Assembly (NCBI GenBank): GCA_030630395.1
Contig: DAOVNE010000070.1
Location: 1 to 6,978 of the forward strand
Reading direction: 5' to 3'
DNA: 6,978 nucleotides
From: Candidatus Eiseniibacteriota bacterium
GTDB taxonomy: Bacteria > Joyebacterota > Joyebacteria > Joyebacterales > Joyebacteraceae
Position numbers and translations under genes: made by a program. The notes beneath the pieces were generated by a model that ran no database searches, was not told the origin of the DNA, and saw only the letters and a program-made list of their open reading frames with translations. This document shows positions 1 through 6,757 of this stretch, piece by piece (the stretch's first letter is position 1; each line of letters opens with the position of its first letter).

Positions 1-468
1 GAAACAGTAGTTGTCGTAGATGGTGAGGATCTCGCGCACGAGATCCATTCCAACCTGTCCGGCATCGTCCAGCCGCCCGATGAACGGGCTGACGAAGGAG
101 GCGCCGGCCTTAGCTGCGATGAACGCCTGATTGGCCGAGAAGACGAGTGTGCAGTTCGTGCGGATTCCCAGACTGGCCAGTTCGCGTATCGCCTTTGATC
201 CCTCCTTGGTCATCGGGATCTTCACGACGACATTGTCGTGGATCTTGGCAAGCTTCGTGGCCTCCGCGACCATGCCGGCGCTGTCAAGACTCACCACTTC
301 AGCGCTGACGGGACCGTCGACAACCTCGCAAATCTCGCGCACGATGTCTTCGAACTTCCCCTCGACGCGCGAGATCAGAGTCGGATTCGTCGTAACACCG
401 TCGACCAGACCGGATGCGGCTGCATCTCGGATATCTTCAATGTTCGCCGTGTCCAGGAATATCTTCAT
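1..468 (-). CDS. fsa: Transaldolase / fructose-6-phosphate aldolase (small TalC/FSA family), 3' end missing
   Basis: Members of this family are class I aldolases of the cytoplasm. They either transfer a dihydroxyacetone unit in the pentose phosphate pathway (transaldolase) or cleave fructose 6-phosphate; sequence alone rarely separates the two. The 156 residues present follow the family closely: N-terminal MKIFLDTAN, the GVTTNPTLI strand at residues 24-32, and VVVKIPMT at 80-87, where K83 is the expected Schiff-base lysine. Next come [12 protein letters not shown] at about 108-119 and SPFIGRLDD at about 131-139. The family is usually about 215 residues, so roughly 60 C-terminal residues lie beyond base 1. 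The ATG overlaps the truA stop as ATGA, and a strong GGGGAGG sits 7 bases upstream, so the start is well supported and translation is probably coupled to truA. No frameshift is seen. Confidence 0.95.
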   Translation of the reverse strand, partial: MKIFLDTANIEDIRDAAASGLVDGVTTNPTLISRVEGKFEDIVREICEVVDGPVSAEVVSLDSAGMVAEATKLAKIHDNVVVKIPMTKEGSKAIRELASLGIRTNCTLVFSANQAFIAAKAGASFVSPFIGRLDDAGQVGMDLVREILTIYDNYCF

Positions 469-1226
469 GTCTTAACCTCCCCTTTGTATTTGATTCGCTC
501 CAGGTAGAGCCCCCACGGTGGAACCGTGGGGCCCGCGCGGCCGCGATCGTGAGCATCCAGGATCTCACTGATGCTGTCGGGCGAAATCCTGCCTCTTCCG
601 ACTTCAATCAGCGTACCTGCGATCGAACGGACCATACCGCGCAGAAACCTGTCGGCTTCAATCCTGAGTACCAGCATACCTCCGTGTGCAGATAGCCATT
701 CTAGCGAAATCCCGTCGATACGGCAACGGTGATGCTTGGGCTCGCTCCCGGTGAGGCAGAAGGACGAGCAATCGATCTCCCCGTCGAACGGCTTGAGCGC
801 GGCCTCCATGGCCTCCCTGTCGAGAGCCCCTCTCACGAGCAGGCGCCGCCTGCGCCAGAGAGGGCTCTCCCTGAATCCCATAAGATAGACGTAAGATCTC
901 GACAGTGCATCGAAGCGAGCATTGAAGTCGGCGCCGACATCCTGGGCGGAGACGATGAAGACGTCCTCATTGAGCCTCGCATTAAGTGCCCCCTTGAGCT
1001 CCTCCCCGGGAAGTATCAGATCCGTCTCCGCGTGGGCGACCTGCCCCATGGCATGAACCCCGGCATCCGTTCGACCCGCGCCGTGCACGCGCACATCAAC
1101 ACCCGCAAGCCCCGAAAACGCGGCCTCCAGGTCCCCCTGAACGGTCCGTTCGCCGGGCTGCACTTGCCAGCCCGAGAAATCAGCGCCGTCGTATTCGATC
1201 GTGAGCTTGACCTTGCGTACACTCAT
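465..1226 (-). CDS. truA: tRNA pseudouridine(38-40) synthase TruA
   Basis: Converts uridines 38-40 of the tRNA anticodon stem-loop to pseudouridine in the cytoplasm. With the chosen ATG the protein has 253 residues, normal for the family. It starts with the family's first strand ([17 protein letters not shown], residues 5-21). The catalytic motif [11 protein letters not shown] lies at about 49-59, with D54 as the nucleophilic aspartate. Further signatures are RSYVY, the [21 protein letters not shown] helix and the C-terminal [11 protein letters not shown] motif (family form close to APTAPPxGLxL). The frame stays open upstream to a GTG at 1295 and an ATG at 1286. That 23-residue extension is encoded by a 16-bp tandem repeat and does not resemble TruA, so the ATG at 1226 is preferred, although its GGAG lies a rather long 10 bases upstream. 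The stop overlaps the fsa start by 4 bases. Confidence 0.96.
   Translation of the reverse strand: MSVRKVKLTIEYDGADFSGWQVQPGERTVQGDLEAAFSGLAGVDVRVHGAGRTDAGVHAMGQVAHAETDLILPGEELKGALNARLNEDVFIVSAQDVGADFNARFDALSRSYVYLMGFRESPLWRRRRLLVRGALDREAMEAALKPFDGEIDCSSFCLTGSEPKHHRCRIDGISLEWLSAHGGMLVLRIEADRFLRGMVRSIAGTLIEVGRGRISPDSISEILDAHDRGRAGPTVPPWGLYLERIKYKGEVKT
476..482 (-). promoter_or_regulatory. Ribosome binding site of fsa, inside truA
   Basis: On the minus strand GGGGAGG stands 7 bases before the fsa ATG. It lies within the last codons of truA. It fixes the fsa start and means ribosomes can load independently of, or re-start after, truA translation. Confidence 0.8.
511..531 (-). other. Strong GC-rich hairpin inside the truA 3' end
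   Basis: A perfect inverted repeat: 9-base arms (CCCCACGGT at 511-519 and ACCGTGGGG at 523-531) around a 3-base loop. It lies within the codons of the conserved PTVPPWG motif of TruA and 28 bases upstream of the fsa Shine-Dalgarno. No T-run follows on the minus strand, so it does not look like a factor-independent terminator. A role in modulating fsa translation or mRNA processing is possible, but chance within GC-rich code is also plausible. Confidence 0.5.
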
Positions 1227-1270
1227 CCCAGTCGTTCTCCAGGATCCGAGTCGTGAGAACCACCGGTCAT
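1223..1270 (-). other. Possible 15-codon leader frame overlapping the truA start
   Basis: Starts at the ATG that overlaps the stop of the preceding 10-codon frame. It encodes [15 protein letters not shown] and stops in a TGA that overlaps the truA ATG as ATGA. It would deliver ribosomes directly to truA. It is not recognised as any peptide family, and its composition follows from the repeat plus 30 bases of unique spacer, so it may not be a real gene. Confidence 0.2.
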
Positions 1271-1309
1271 CAGGAACACCGGTCATCGCAATCACCAGTC
1301 ATCAGAACC
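1246..1309 (-). repeat. 16-bp tandem repeat, four imperfect copies, between ecfT and truA
   Basis: Read on the minus strand the units are TGGTTCTGATGACTGG, TGATTGCGATGACCGG, TGTTCCTGATGACCGG and TGGTTCTCACGACTCG, head to tail with exactly 16-base period. The first unit carries the last codons and stop of ecfT; the rest fills most of the gap before truA. The core GATGACCGG is near-perfect in the middle copies, and the last copy is more diverged. Because 16 is not a multiple of 3, each copy is read in a new frame, which argues against selection for an encoded peptide. It most likely arose by local slippage and may act as spacer or RNA structure. Confidence 0.8.
1270..1302 (-). other. Possible 10-codon leader frame overlapping the ecfT stop
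   Basis: The ecfT stop TGA shares its last base with an ATG (TGATG). The ATG opens a frame reading MTGDCDDRCS and a TGA. That TGA in turn shares a base with the ATG of the next tiny frame. The arrangement allows re-initiation, but it could be a by-product of the tandem repeat, which supplies TGATGA twice. No separate ribosome binding site is evident. Confidence 0.2.
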
Positions 1310-2102
1310 ACCGCGGGACGGCCAACGTCGTCGCCACCACTGCCGCCAGAAGGACAACGGCCAGCCCATCACTCCGCTTGAGCTTGAGTTCGACGTACTT
1401 GGTTCTGCCCAGCGCGCCACGGTAGCACCGCGCGTCCATGGCAAGCGCCAGATCGTCCGCCCGTCTGAAAGCGCTCGCGAAGAGCGGTATTAGAATGGGA
1501 ATCGTGCTCTTGGCTCTCGCCACGGCTCCGCCTTCGAAGCTCGCACCACGTCCTATCTGCGCCTTCATTATCCTCCCCGCCTCATCCAGGAGGGTCGGAA
1601 CGAACCTGAGCGCGATGACCGAGATCATGGCCAGTTCGTGAACCGGGAGACCGATGACCTCAAAGGGCTTCAGAAGCCTCTCGAGGCCGTCGCCAAGATC
1701 CACTGGTGACGTTGTCGCGGTCACAAGCGTCGCGATCGTCACCATGAGCGCCACGCGCCAGGCGAAGATCCCCCCCATGGCCAGGCCCTCGCGAGTCAAC
1801 CACGGGGCCGATGACACGAGCGGCACGCCCTCGGTCAGAAGACTGTGCATTACGAGAATCACGATCAGAAGCCACTTGAGCGATGCGATATTCCGCAGGA
1901 AGAAGCCCGGTGGCAGACGCGATGCCGCCGCCGCCATGAGCAGGCCAGCCGTCAGAATGACGTACTCGCCCCACCCCTCTACCGCGATGACCATGACAAG
2001 GAGGGCAAGAGCGCCCGTCATCTTCACCCTGGGATCAAGGCTGTGAACGGGCGACTTGAGAGGCACGAACCGGCCCAGTGTGAGATCGTTCAGCAGTCCC
2101 AT
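1302..2102 (-). CDS. ecfT: Energy-coupling factor transporter transmembrane protein EcfT
   Basis: The T component of ECF-type ABC importers. It sits in the inner membrane and connects substrate-binding S proteins (vitamins, Ni, Co) to the paired EcfA ATPases. The 266-residue product has hydrophobic segments at about 30-60, 73-90, 110-130, 155-171 and 246-262, and the family's HSLDPRVKM opening at about 20-28. Both cytoplasmic ATPase-coupling helices are present: AQIGRGASFEGG at about 181-192 and AMDARCYRG at about 221-229. The usual Ala-Arg-Gly/Ser triplets appear here as Gly-Arg-Gly and Ala-Arg-Cys. The ATG at 2102 fits the family N-terminus; an in-frame TTG at 2120 is an alternative, and neither has a convincing Shine-Dalgarno. 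No EcfA or S gene is adjacent, so the substrate cannot be inferred. It lies between asd (48-base gap) and truA. Confidence 0.93.
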   Translation of the reverse strand: MGLLNDLTLGRFVPLKSPVHSLDPRVKMTGALALLVMVIAVEGWGEYVILTAGLLMAAAASRLPPGFFLRNIASLKWLLIVILVMHSLLTEGVPLVSSAPWLTREGLAMGGIFAWRVALMVTIATLVTATTSPVDLGDGLERLLKPFEVIGLPVHELAMISVIALRFVPTLLDEAGRIMKAQIGRGASFEGGAVARAKSTIPILIPLFASAFRRADDLALAMDARCYRGALGRTKYVELKLKRSDGLAVVLLAAVVATTLAVPRWF

Positions 2103-2150
2103 TTCAGAAGAGCCCCACAAGAGAAATCAGCTGGATGGTCCCAGGAGTAA

Positions 2151-3167
2151 TCAGCCGCCCGGCCCGTCGAGAAGAAGCTCGGCAATCTGAACCGCATTGA
2201 GGGCTGCCCCCTTCCTGAGATTGTCGGCGACTACCCACATCCAGAGACCGTTGGTGACGGATTCGTCGCGTCGTATTCGACCTATCCATGTGTCATCGGT
2301 TCCGGATGACGAGAGCTGCGTCGGGTAGACCGCCTCGGATGCGTCGTCGAGGACAGTGATCCCGGGAGAACGCCCCAGAACCAGTCTGGCTTCCTCGGGA
2401 GAGAGCCCGCTCTCAAGCTCAACACAGAGTGCCAATGCGTGAGAGTGGAAGACGGGAACGCGAACGCACGTCGCCGTGACCGGCAGTTCGGGCAGATCGA
2501 GAATCTTACGCGTCTCGAGGACCATCTTCGTCTCCTCACGCGTATTGCCGTCGTCATCGATCGTGTCGATGTGAGGTATGCAGTTGAACGCGATCGGATG
2601 AGGATAGACCCGCGAGATGGTCGGCTCGCCAGCCAGCACGCAACGTGACTGATCCGTCAGCTCATCGATGGCCGCGGTCCCGGTGCCGGAGACCGATTGG
2701 TATGTGGAGACGACGACCCGTCTGATTCCCACCGCGTCCTGAAGCGGTTTCAGAGCAAGCACCATCTGGATCGTCGAGCAGTTCGGATTGGCAATGATGC
2801 CGGTCTGCCCACCCACGGCCTCCGCGTTTACCTCAGGAACCACCAGAGGAACGTCATCGTCCATTCGGAACGCCCGGCTGTTGTCTATCGCTACAGCGCC
2901 GCGAGCCACGGCGAGCGGTACGAATTCACGGGAGACGGAGGCCCCAGTCGCGAAGAGGACGATGTCCAGCCGTGAGAGAGCATCCGATGTGAGTTCCTCC
3001 ACCGGGAGATCCTGCCCACCGAACGGAACCGTGCGAGCGTCTCCACGACCGGAGGCCATCGCCCTCACCGATTCCACAGGGAATGCGCGCTCGCGGAGCA
3101 CCGACAGCATCTCAAGACCGACGGCCCCCGTGGCGCCCGCGACTCCAACCCTTACCGGCTCTTTCAC
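2151..3167 (-). CDS. asd: Aspartate-semialdehyde dehydrogenase
   Basis: Reduces beta-aspartyl phosphate to aspartate semialdehyde with NADPH, the branch-point step toward lysine, diaminopimelate, threonine and methionine. The 338-residue length is typical. Residues 11-17 (GATGAVG) form the nucleotide-binding glycine loop. NPNCSTIQ at 127-134 places the catalytic cysteine at C130, and STYQSVSGTG puts the acid/amide residue at Q157. CVRVPVFHSHA at 234-244 contains substrate-binding R236 and the general base H243; the family usually has Gly-His here, so Ser before this histidine is a small variation. The start is GTG, supported by GGGAAGG 6 bases upstream. It follows batE after a 74-base gap that shows no terminator. 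No other lysine or threonine pathway gene is nearby, so its position looks like general housekeeping linkage. Confidence 0.97.
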   Translation of the reverse strand: MKEPVRVGVAGATGAVGLEMLSVLRERAFPVESVRAMASGRGDARTVPFGGQDLPVEELTSDALSRLDIVLFATGASVSREFVPLAVARGAVAIDNSRAFRMDDDVPLVVPEVNAEAVGGQTGIIANPNCSTIQMVLALKPLQDAVGIRRVVVSTYQSVSGTGTAAIDELTDQSRCVLAGEPTISRVYPHPIAFNCIPHIDTIDDDGNTREETKMVLETRKILDLPELPVTATCVRVPVFHSHALALCVELESGLSPEEARLVLGRSPGITVLDDASEAVYPTQLSSSGTDDTWIGRIRRDESVTNGLWMWVVADNLRKGAALNAVQIAELLLDGPGG

Positions 3168-3173
3168 TTGTCA

Positions 3174-3180
3174 CCTTCCC
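3174..3180 (-). promoter_or_regulatory. Ribosome binding site deciding the GTG start of asd
   Basis: GGGAAGG on the minus strand, 6 bases before GTG. It supports the GTG that gives the family's normal N-terminus. The rest of the 74-base batE-asd gap shows only a short dyad, CACCACTGGTG at 3180-3190, with no room for a proper loop; no convincing -35/-10 pair was found. Confidence 0.65.
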
Positions 3181-3241
3181 ACCACTGGTGTGTTCCGCCT
3201 ATCTCCCACCGCTCGTGACCTCTCCAGTGCGGCCCTCTACA

Positions 3242-4090
3242 TCAGATTGCCTTGAGCGCCTCGGAGGGCAGCCATCCCTCGAGATCTGTCCCTGAGACCG
3301 CGACGCGAGTCCAGCTCCCCCTCTCCTCCGAGAGCCTGACCTTCGTACCTTCGTGCAGCCGGAACTCGAGGACGAACTCCTCGCCGGGTCCTGTCCTTGC
3401 CCCCGTCTCTCGCACGACGATGATGGCCTCGTGCACTGCGTGCAGGCGGTAGATCTTCGTGCCCGCCGCTGTTCCCACGAGGACGAGTAGTGCGACAAGA
3501 GCGATCGACAGTCTAAGAGGCCATCCGGCCATCCCGCCGCGGACGACGCCGAAGATAACGACGGCGATCAAGAGCACGTAGAGAATGCTCGCAAGTGCGA
3601 CGAGCATAGCCGGATCGAGTTCGGACCAGGTCTGTTCGACAGCGCCGGCAATACCTCTCGTCGGCACTCGTCCCTGCCGATCGACGAGTCCTCCCCGAAC
3701 AAATTCGAGATTGGCCCGCGCATCCGCGTGCCCGGGCGCTACCTTGAGCGCACGCTCGTAGCTCAAAACAGCGTGCCCGACGTCCCCGGACTTGTAGCAG
3801 GCATTGCCAAGATTGTAGAGGACATCGGCGTCTCCGAACCCGCCCTTGACGACACCCTCGTAGATCAACCTGGCCTCGGCGAATTCACCTTCCGAGTAGA
3901 GCGTGTTCGCAACGCGGAATGCCTCCCCGGCGCTTGAGCCATCCGTAGTCTCCGCCGCGTGCACGTGCTCTATCCCCGTCAAGAGCACGAGTGCGACCAC
4001 CACGGACAAGAACCCAGGTAGCGCGAGCGAAGACACCGGGACCCGTGAGGGCAATGGCCTCCATGATGCCGGTCGAGTGGCGCGCCTCAT
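3242..4090 (-). CDS. batE: BatE-like TPR and SH3-domain membrane protein
   Basis: The last gene of the Bat cluster, linked to aerotolerance and envelope stress resistance in Bacteroides and other bacteria; the molecular function is not settled. The 282 residues hold, in order: an N-terminal signal or anchor helix at about 21-45, two TPR-like units at about 54-121 (including VLYNLGNACYKSGDVGHAVLSYERAL), and two membrane helices at about 161-184 and 191-211. A bacterial SH3-type domain follows at about 220-282 (VVRETGARTGPGEEFVLEF, then GWLPSEAL near the end), so the SH3 part probably lies in the periplasm. TPR plus two helices plus SH3 is the usual BatE layout. The ATG overlaps the batD stop as ATGA, with GAGGAGG 6 bases upstream, so the start is firm and coupling with batD is likely. 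Confidence 0.88.
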   Translation of the reverse strand: MRRATRPASWRPLPSRVPVSSLALPGFLSVVVALVLLTGIEHVHAAETTDGSSAGEAFRVANTLYSEGEFAEARLIYEGVVKGGFGDADVLYNLGNACYKSGDVGHAVLSYERALKVAPGHADARANLEFVRGGLVDRQGRVPTRGIAGAVEQTWSELDPAMLVALASILYVLLIAVVIFGVVRGGMAGWPLRLSIALVALLVLVGTAAGTKIYRLHAVHEAIIVVRETGARTGPGEEFVLEFRLHEGTKVRLSEERGSWTRVAVSGTDLEGWLPSEALKAI

Positions 4091-5916
4091 CTATTGCCTC
4101 CTCGCCCTAGCTTCTCGATATTCTTGATCAAGATGTCAGCCTCATCGAGGATCTCTTCCGTTGTGAGCGAACCTTGAGCGCCTGCGAATCTACTCATATC
4201 ACAGGCCGAGAGAAGAGAGATCGCGCGGTCAGCAGCCGCGACGTCCGCGCCGGCCTCCATAAGAGCCGCTCTGAGCTCTCCCAGTCTCATTCCCCGTGAG
4301 GCGACTCCCAGGCGATCTCCGATGAAATCCACCGTGAGCCGCGCCACGGCTGAGCAGGTCCCCGCGTGATCCCCCGCGGTGGACAGAGCACCCGCTGCCT
4401 TGAGCTCTCGGCGCGCACGTGCTGGAGCTCTCAGGAAGCGCTCGAGACCGCGGTCCTGCGAGAGCCGCTTCCTCCTGTCCTTCCACATCCAGACAGTCCC
4501 CAGGCACAAGAGAGGGAGAAGCTGCAGGAGCAGGAAGGCGGGTCGGAAGTACAGGGGCCGGGACGCTCTCTTCAAGAAGCCATCCGGCTCTCTGATGTAG
4601 CGGATATCCGCACCGACCCTCGATATCGCCGCTCCCACTGCCCCGGCCACCTGTTCATCGATCGTGGTTCGCACTGCAACCTTGAGCGATATGTCATCTG
4701 TCCGCGCGACGTCGTATCGCCCGCGGGCTGGATCGAAGTACTTGAGCTCAATACCGGGAATGGTGAGATCTCCCGACTGCTGCGGCACGAATACGTACTC
4801 AAACGTTCTGACGCCGCCAACGATCCCATTCTTCTTCGAAATATCAGTCGAGCTCCCCGATTCGTACACCTTGAATCCGGGAACATCGTCCGGCACAGGC
4901 GCTGGGACCGTCCGCGCATTCCCGGTTCCGGTCACAGTCACCCGTAATGTCACGGGCTTCAGTTCCTCTACCTCCTGCACATCCACACTGGACTCCACCC
5001 GGTACTGTCCGACTGCGCCGCCGAATCCGCGGGCACGCCCGTCTGATGGAAGTGGCAGGACCTCGATCGTGATCGGCTTCGTGCTCAGGATCTTCTTCTC
5101 GCCCTGTGTCCTGAAGAATGTGAACGGGGCGCCCTCGGCGTGGTAGGTCAGGCGCGCCTCTCCGACGGTCGCGGTTCCGGCCGCGGCGCCGAAGAGCGCG
5201 GTTCTTATCTCGGTTACGCGGTAGCGCTTGCCGTCGACCATCTCGAAGTACTCTTCCGGCGGCGGCAGGTCCTCAGTCCAGAATCCGGTCACATCCGGAC
5301 TCTCGTACCGCGGACCGCGCGGCTCCACTCTTCTGTAGTACTTGAACGACAGCGTGATCTGTTCGTTCACGTACGCCTTGGCCTTGTCGACGGTCATCGT
5401 GACGAAGACATCGCCTGATGCGGCCGTCTGGCTGCCTGTGGCCTCCCTCACCTCCATCTCGCCGTTCGCCCGGCGGGACTCCCCTTCGACAACCTCTATC
5501 TCGATCGGTTCTGAGCTGTAGATGGCGCCGCCGACTTCCACCTCCACGGGACCGAGGACGAAGGACCCCGGTGCTCGGGGAAGCAGGCTGTAGTTCCACT
5601 GCTTGGAACTCATTCTTCGGCCGTTCACTATGCTCATGCTGCTCGAGGTGCCGGACGAGTAGACCGTGAACTGCTCCACAATCCGGCCAAGCTCCGGCGC
5701 GGGAGCGCTCATCGCACCCTCAACGACGACACTCAATGTGAAGGTCTCATTGAGAGAGACCCTCTTGCTGCTCACGCGCGCCGTCACCGTGATGTCCGCT
5801 GCGCTTGCCGTGACGGGGACGCAGACAAGGAAAGCCATGACGCCAATCAGGAGCGCGAGCTGTCGCAACCCTGATCGCCACCATGAAGTGCAGCTCTGTC
5901 TACCAGTCCTTGTCAA
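4087..5916 (-). CDS. batD: BatD family exported protein
   Basis: BatD is the large exported, membrane-anchored member of the Bat complex (oxygen tolerance family); its biochemical role is unknown. The 609-residue product has a signal peptide at about 17-40 with a likely cleavage after VTASA. Long beta-rich, immunoglobulin-like stretches follow from about 41 to 420 (for example ITVTARVSSKRVSLNETFTL and VDKAKAYVNEQITLSFKYY, two copies of the family's 'becomes-a-strand' pattern). A membrane helix lies at about 457-477, next to a basic stop-transfer segment (KDRRKRL). The C-terminal cytoplasmic tail of about 130 residues is alpha-helical. The first possible start is TTG at 5916, which overlaps batC by 17 bases and follows the purine-rich GAGAGAAGG. 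An in-frame TTG at 5868 would also leave a signal peptide, so the exact N-terminus is uncertain. The stop overlaps batE by 4 bases. Confidence 0.88.
   Translation of the reverse strand: MTRTGRQSCTSWWRSGLRQLALLIGVMAFLVCVPVTASAADITVTARVSSKRVSLNETFTLSVVVEGAMSAPAPELGRIVEQFTVYSSGTSSSMSIVNGRRMSSKQWNYSLLPRAPGSFVLGPVEVEVGGAIYSSEPIEIEVVEGESRRANGEMEVREATGSQTAASGDVFVTMTVDKAKAYVNEQITLSFKYYRRVEPRGPRYESPDVTGFWTEDLPPPEEYFEMVDGKRYRVTEIRTALFGAAAGTATVGEARLTYHAEGAPFTFFRTQGEKKILSTKPITIEVLPLPSDGRARGFGGAVGQYRVESSVDVQEVEELKPVTLRVTVTGTGNARTVPAPVPDDVPGFKVYESGSSTDISKKNGIVGGVRTFEYVFVPQQSGDLTIPGIELKYFDPARGRYDVARTDDISLKVAVRTTIDEQVAGAVGAAISRVGADIRYIREPDGFLKRASRPLYFRPAFLLLQLLPLLCLGTVWMWKDRRKRLSQDRGLERFLRAPARARRELKAAGALSTAGDHAGTCSAVARLTVDFIGDRLGVASRGMRLGELRAALMEAGADVAAADRAISLLSACDMSRFAGAQGSLTTEEILDEADILIKNIEKLGRGGNR
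4097..4103 (-). promoter_or_regulatory. Ribosome binding site of batE, inside batD
   Basis: GAGGAGG on the minus strand, 6 bases before the batE ATG and within the last codons of batD. It is one of the strongest Shine-Dalgarno matches in the window. Confidence 0.8.
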
Positions 5917-6757
5917 CCTTCTCTCTCTTCCTCGCTCTGGCCGCTCTCAGCTTGGCCAGGAGTTCACGCTCTCCCCTGTCTATCGCATCCAGCAGCCGCT
6001 CAGCATCCTCCTCGGACATCGCGGACTCATCCTGCTCACCGTCACCCTGTGGCGAATCGGACGGTTGCTCCTTATCTTCCCCGGATTGGTCGCCGCCCTG
6101 CTTCTCTTGATCCCCCTCCGGTTCCTCGTTCTTCTCCTCGCTCTGATCGCCCTCTTGCTCCTGGTCGTCCTGCTGTTCCTGGTCGCTCTTGTCGCCCTCC
6201 TGCTGTTGGTCGCCCTCCTGCTCCTGGTCGCCTTGGTCGCCCTCTTGTCCCTGGTCGCTCTGCTCCTGGTTCTCACGTTCCTCGAGCAGCGCAAGCGCGA
6301 CCTCGAGGTTGTACTTCGCGTCGAGATCTCCGGGATTCCTCCTGAGGGACTGTTTGAACGACTCGAGTGCGGCTTCCAGGTCACCAGCGCTGAGTTCCGC
6401 GTTGCCGGCGTTGTAGTACGACATGGCACTCAGTTCATCGTCAAAGGACGCCGCTGCATTCAGGTACTCCCTGAGCGCCGAGTCAAACTCACCCATTCGA
6501 TAGAGAGCGTTCCCGGAGTTGAAGGCCAGCTCCTCAAGCTCGGGAGCCACGATCTGACCGCTACGGTACTCCGCCAGTGCCTCATCATACTCCTCGGCGC
6601 GATAGTGCTTGTTGCATCTTCTGTTCCGCGCGCCCGGTGTATCACCAAAGCCTGTCAGAAACGGGAAGCTCGCGAGTGCGAGACACACAATGACCACTCG
6701 CCTGAGCAAGGGTCCGTGGAGCCGCCGCCCCTGTCTTCTGCTCCTCTTACTCACCAC
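5900..6757 (-). CDS. batC: BatC-like TPR protein with acidic, Gln-rich linker
   Basis: The TPR member of the Bat cluster, expected in the periplasm or tethered to the membrane as an assembly scaffold. With the GTG at 6757 the protein has 285 residues. An N-terminal hydrophobic signal/anchor lies at about 21-36 after an Arg-rich start. Three TPR-like units follow at about 43-76, 75-108 and 111-144 (motifs FNSGNALYRMGEFDSALREY, YYNAGNAELSAGDLEAALESF). Residues 162-245 are almost only Gln, Glu, Asp, Gly and Lys. The tail at 247-285 is a conserved-looking SEEDAERLLDAIDRGERELL helix, then a basic end and a final Asp-Trp. The frame is open further upstream, but GGAGG 7 bases before the GTG, an overlap of 11 bases with the upstream gene, and the signal peptide placement favour this start (the next codon is also GTG). 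The paired TPR/linker layout matches BatC proteins. Confidence 0.87.
   Translation of the reverse strand: MVSKRSRRQGRRLHGPLLRRVVIVCLALASFPFLTGFGDTPGARNRRCNKHYRAEEYDEALAEYRSGQIVAPELEELAFNSGNALYRMGEFDSALREYLNAAASFDDELSAMSYYNAGNAELSAGDLEAALESFKQSLRRNPGDLDAKYNLEVALALLEERENQEQSDQGQEGDQGDQEQEGDQQQEGDKSDQEQQDDQEQEGDQSEEKNEEPEGDQEKQGGDQSGEDKEQPSDSPQGDGEQDESAMSEEDAERLLDAIDRGERELLAKLRAARARKREKVDKDW
6023..6274 (-). repeat. Gln/Glu/Asp-rich low-complexity tract within batC
   Basis: Eighty-four codons encode 34 Asp/Glu, 22 Gln and only 4 Lys. The tetrapeptide EGDQ occurs four times (residues 172-175, 181-184, 202-205, 214-217), with EGDK and GGDQ variants. At DNA level the tract is an irregular array of CAGGAGGGCGACCAG-like words without one fixed period, so it is prone to slippage. 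Read antisense it looks like a Leu/Val-rich membrane protein, which is an artefact. It is probably a flexible, highly negative linker between the TPR part and the C-terminal helix. Confidence 0.85.

Noticed and set aside
131..1256. Several plus-strand frames opposite fsa and truA
   Set aside because: They are shadows of well-conserved minus-strand genes in GC-rich DNA and have no recognisable domains.
1227..1295. 23-residue N-terminal extension of TruA from a GTG at 1295
   Set aside because: The extension is encoded by the 16-bp tandem repeat, is unlike TruA N-termini, and the ATG at 1226 starts exactly where the family does.
1246..1309. CTGATGA words in the repeat as C/D-box RNA elements or a CRISPR array
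   Set aside because: The box C consensus does not match fully and no D box or guide layout is present. Units of 16 bases without unique spacers are not CRISPR.
2103..2150. Terminator or promoter in the asd-ecfT gap
   Set aside because: Only a weak 4-bp stem (CTGG/CCAG) is visible, with no T-run and no convincing -35/-10 pair in 48 bases.
3180..3190. CACCACTGGTG dyad before asd as a terminator or operator
   Set aside because: The arms are only 5 bases with a single central base, no T-run follows, and such short dyads are expected by chance.
6640..6700. BatC signal segment as a lipoprotein lipobox
   Set aside because: The cysteine lies early within the hydrophobic core (VVIVCLALA), without the Leu-x-Gly/Ala-Cys cleavage context at the end of the core.
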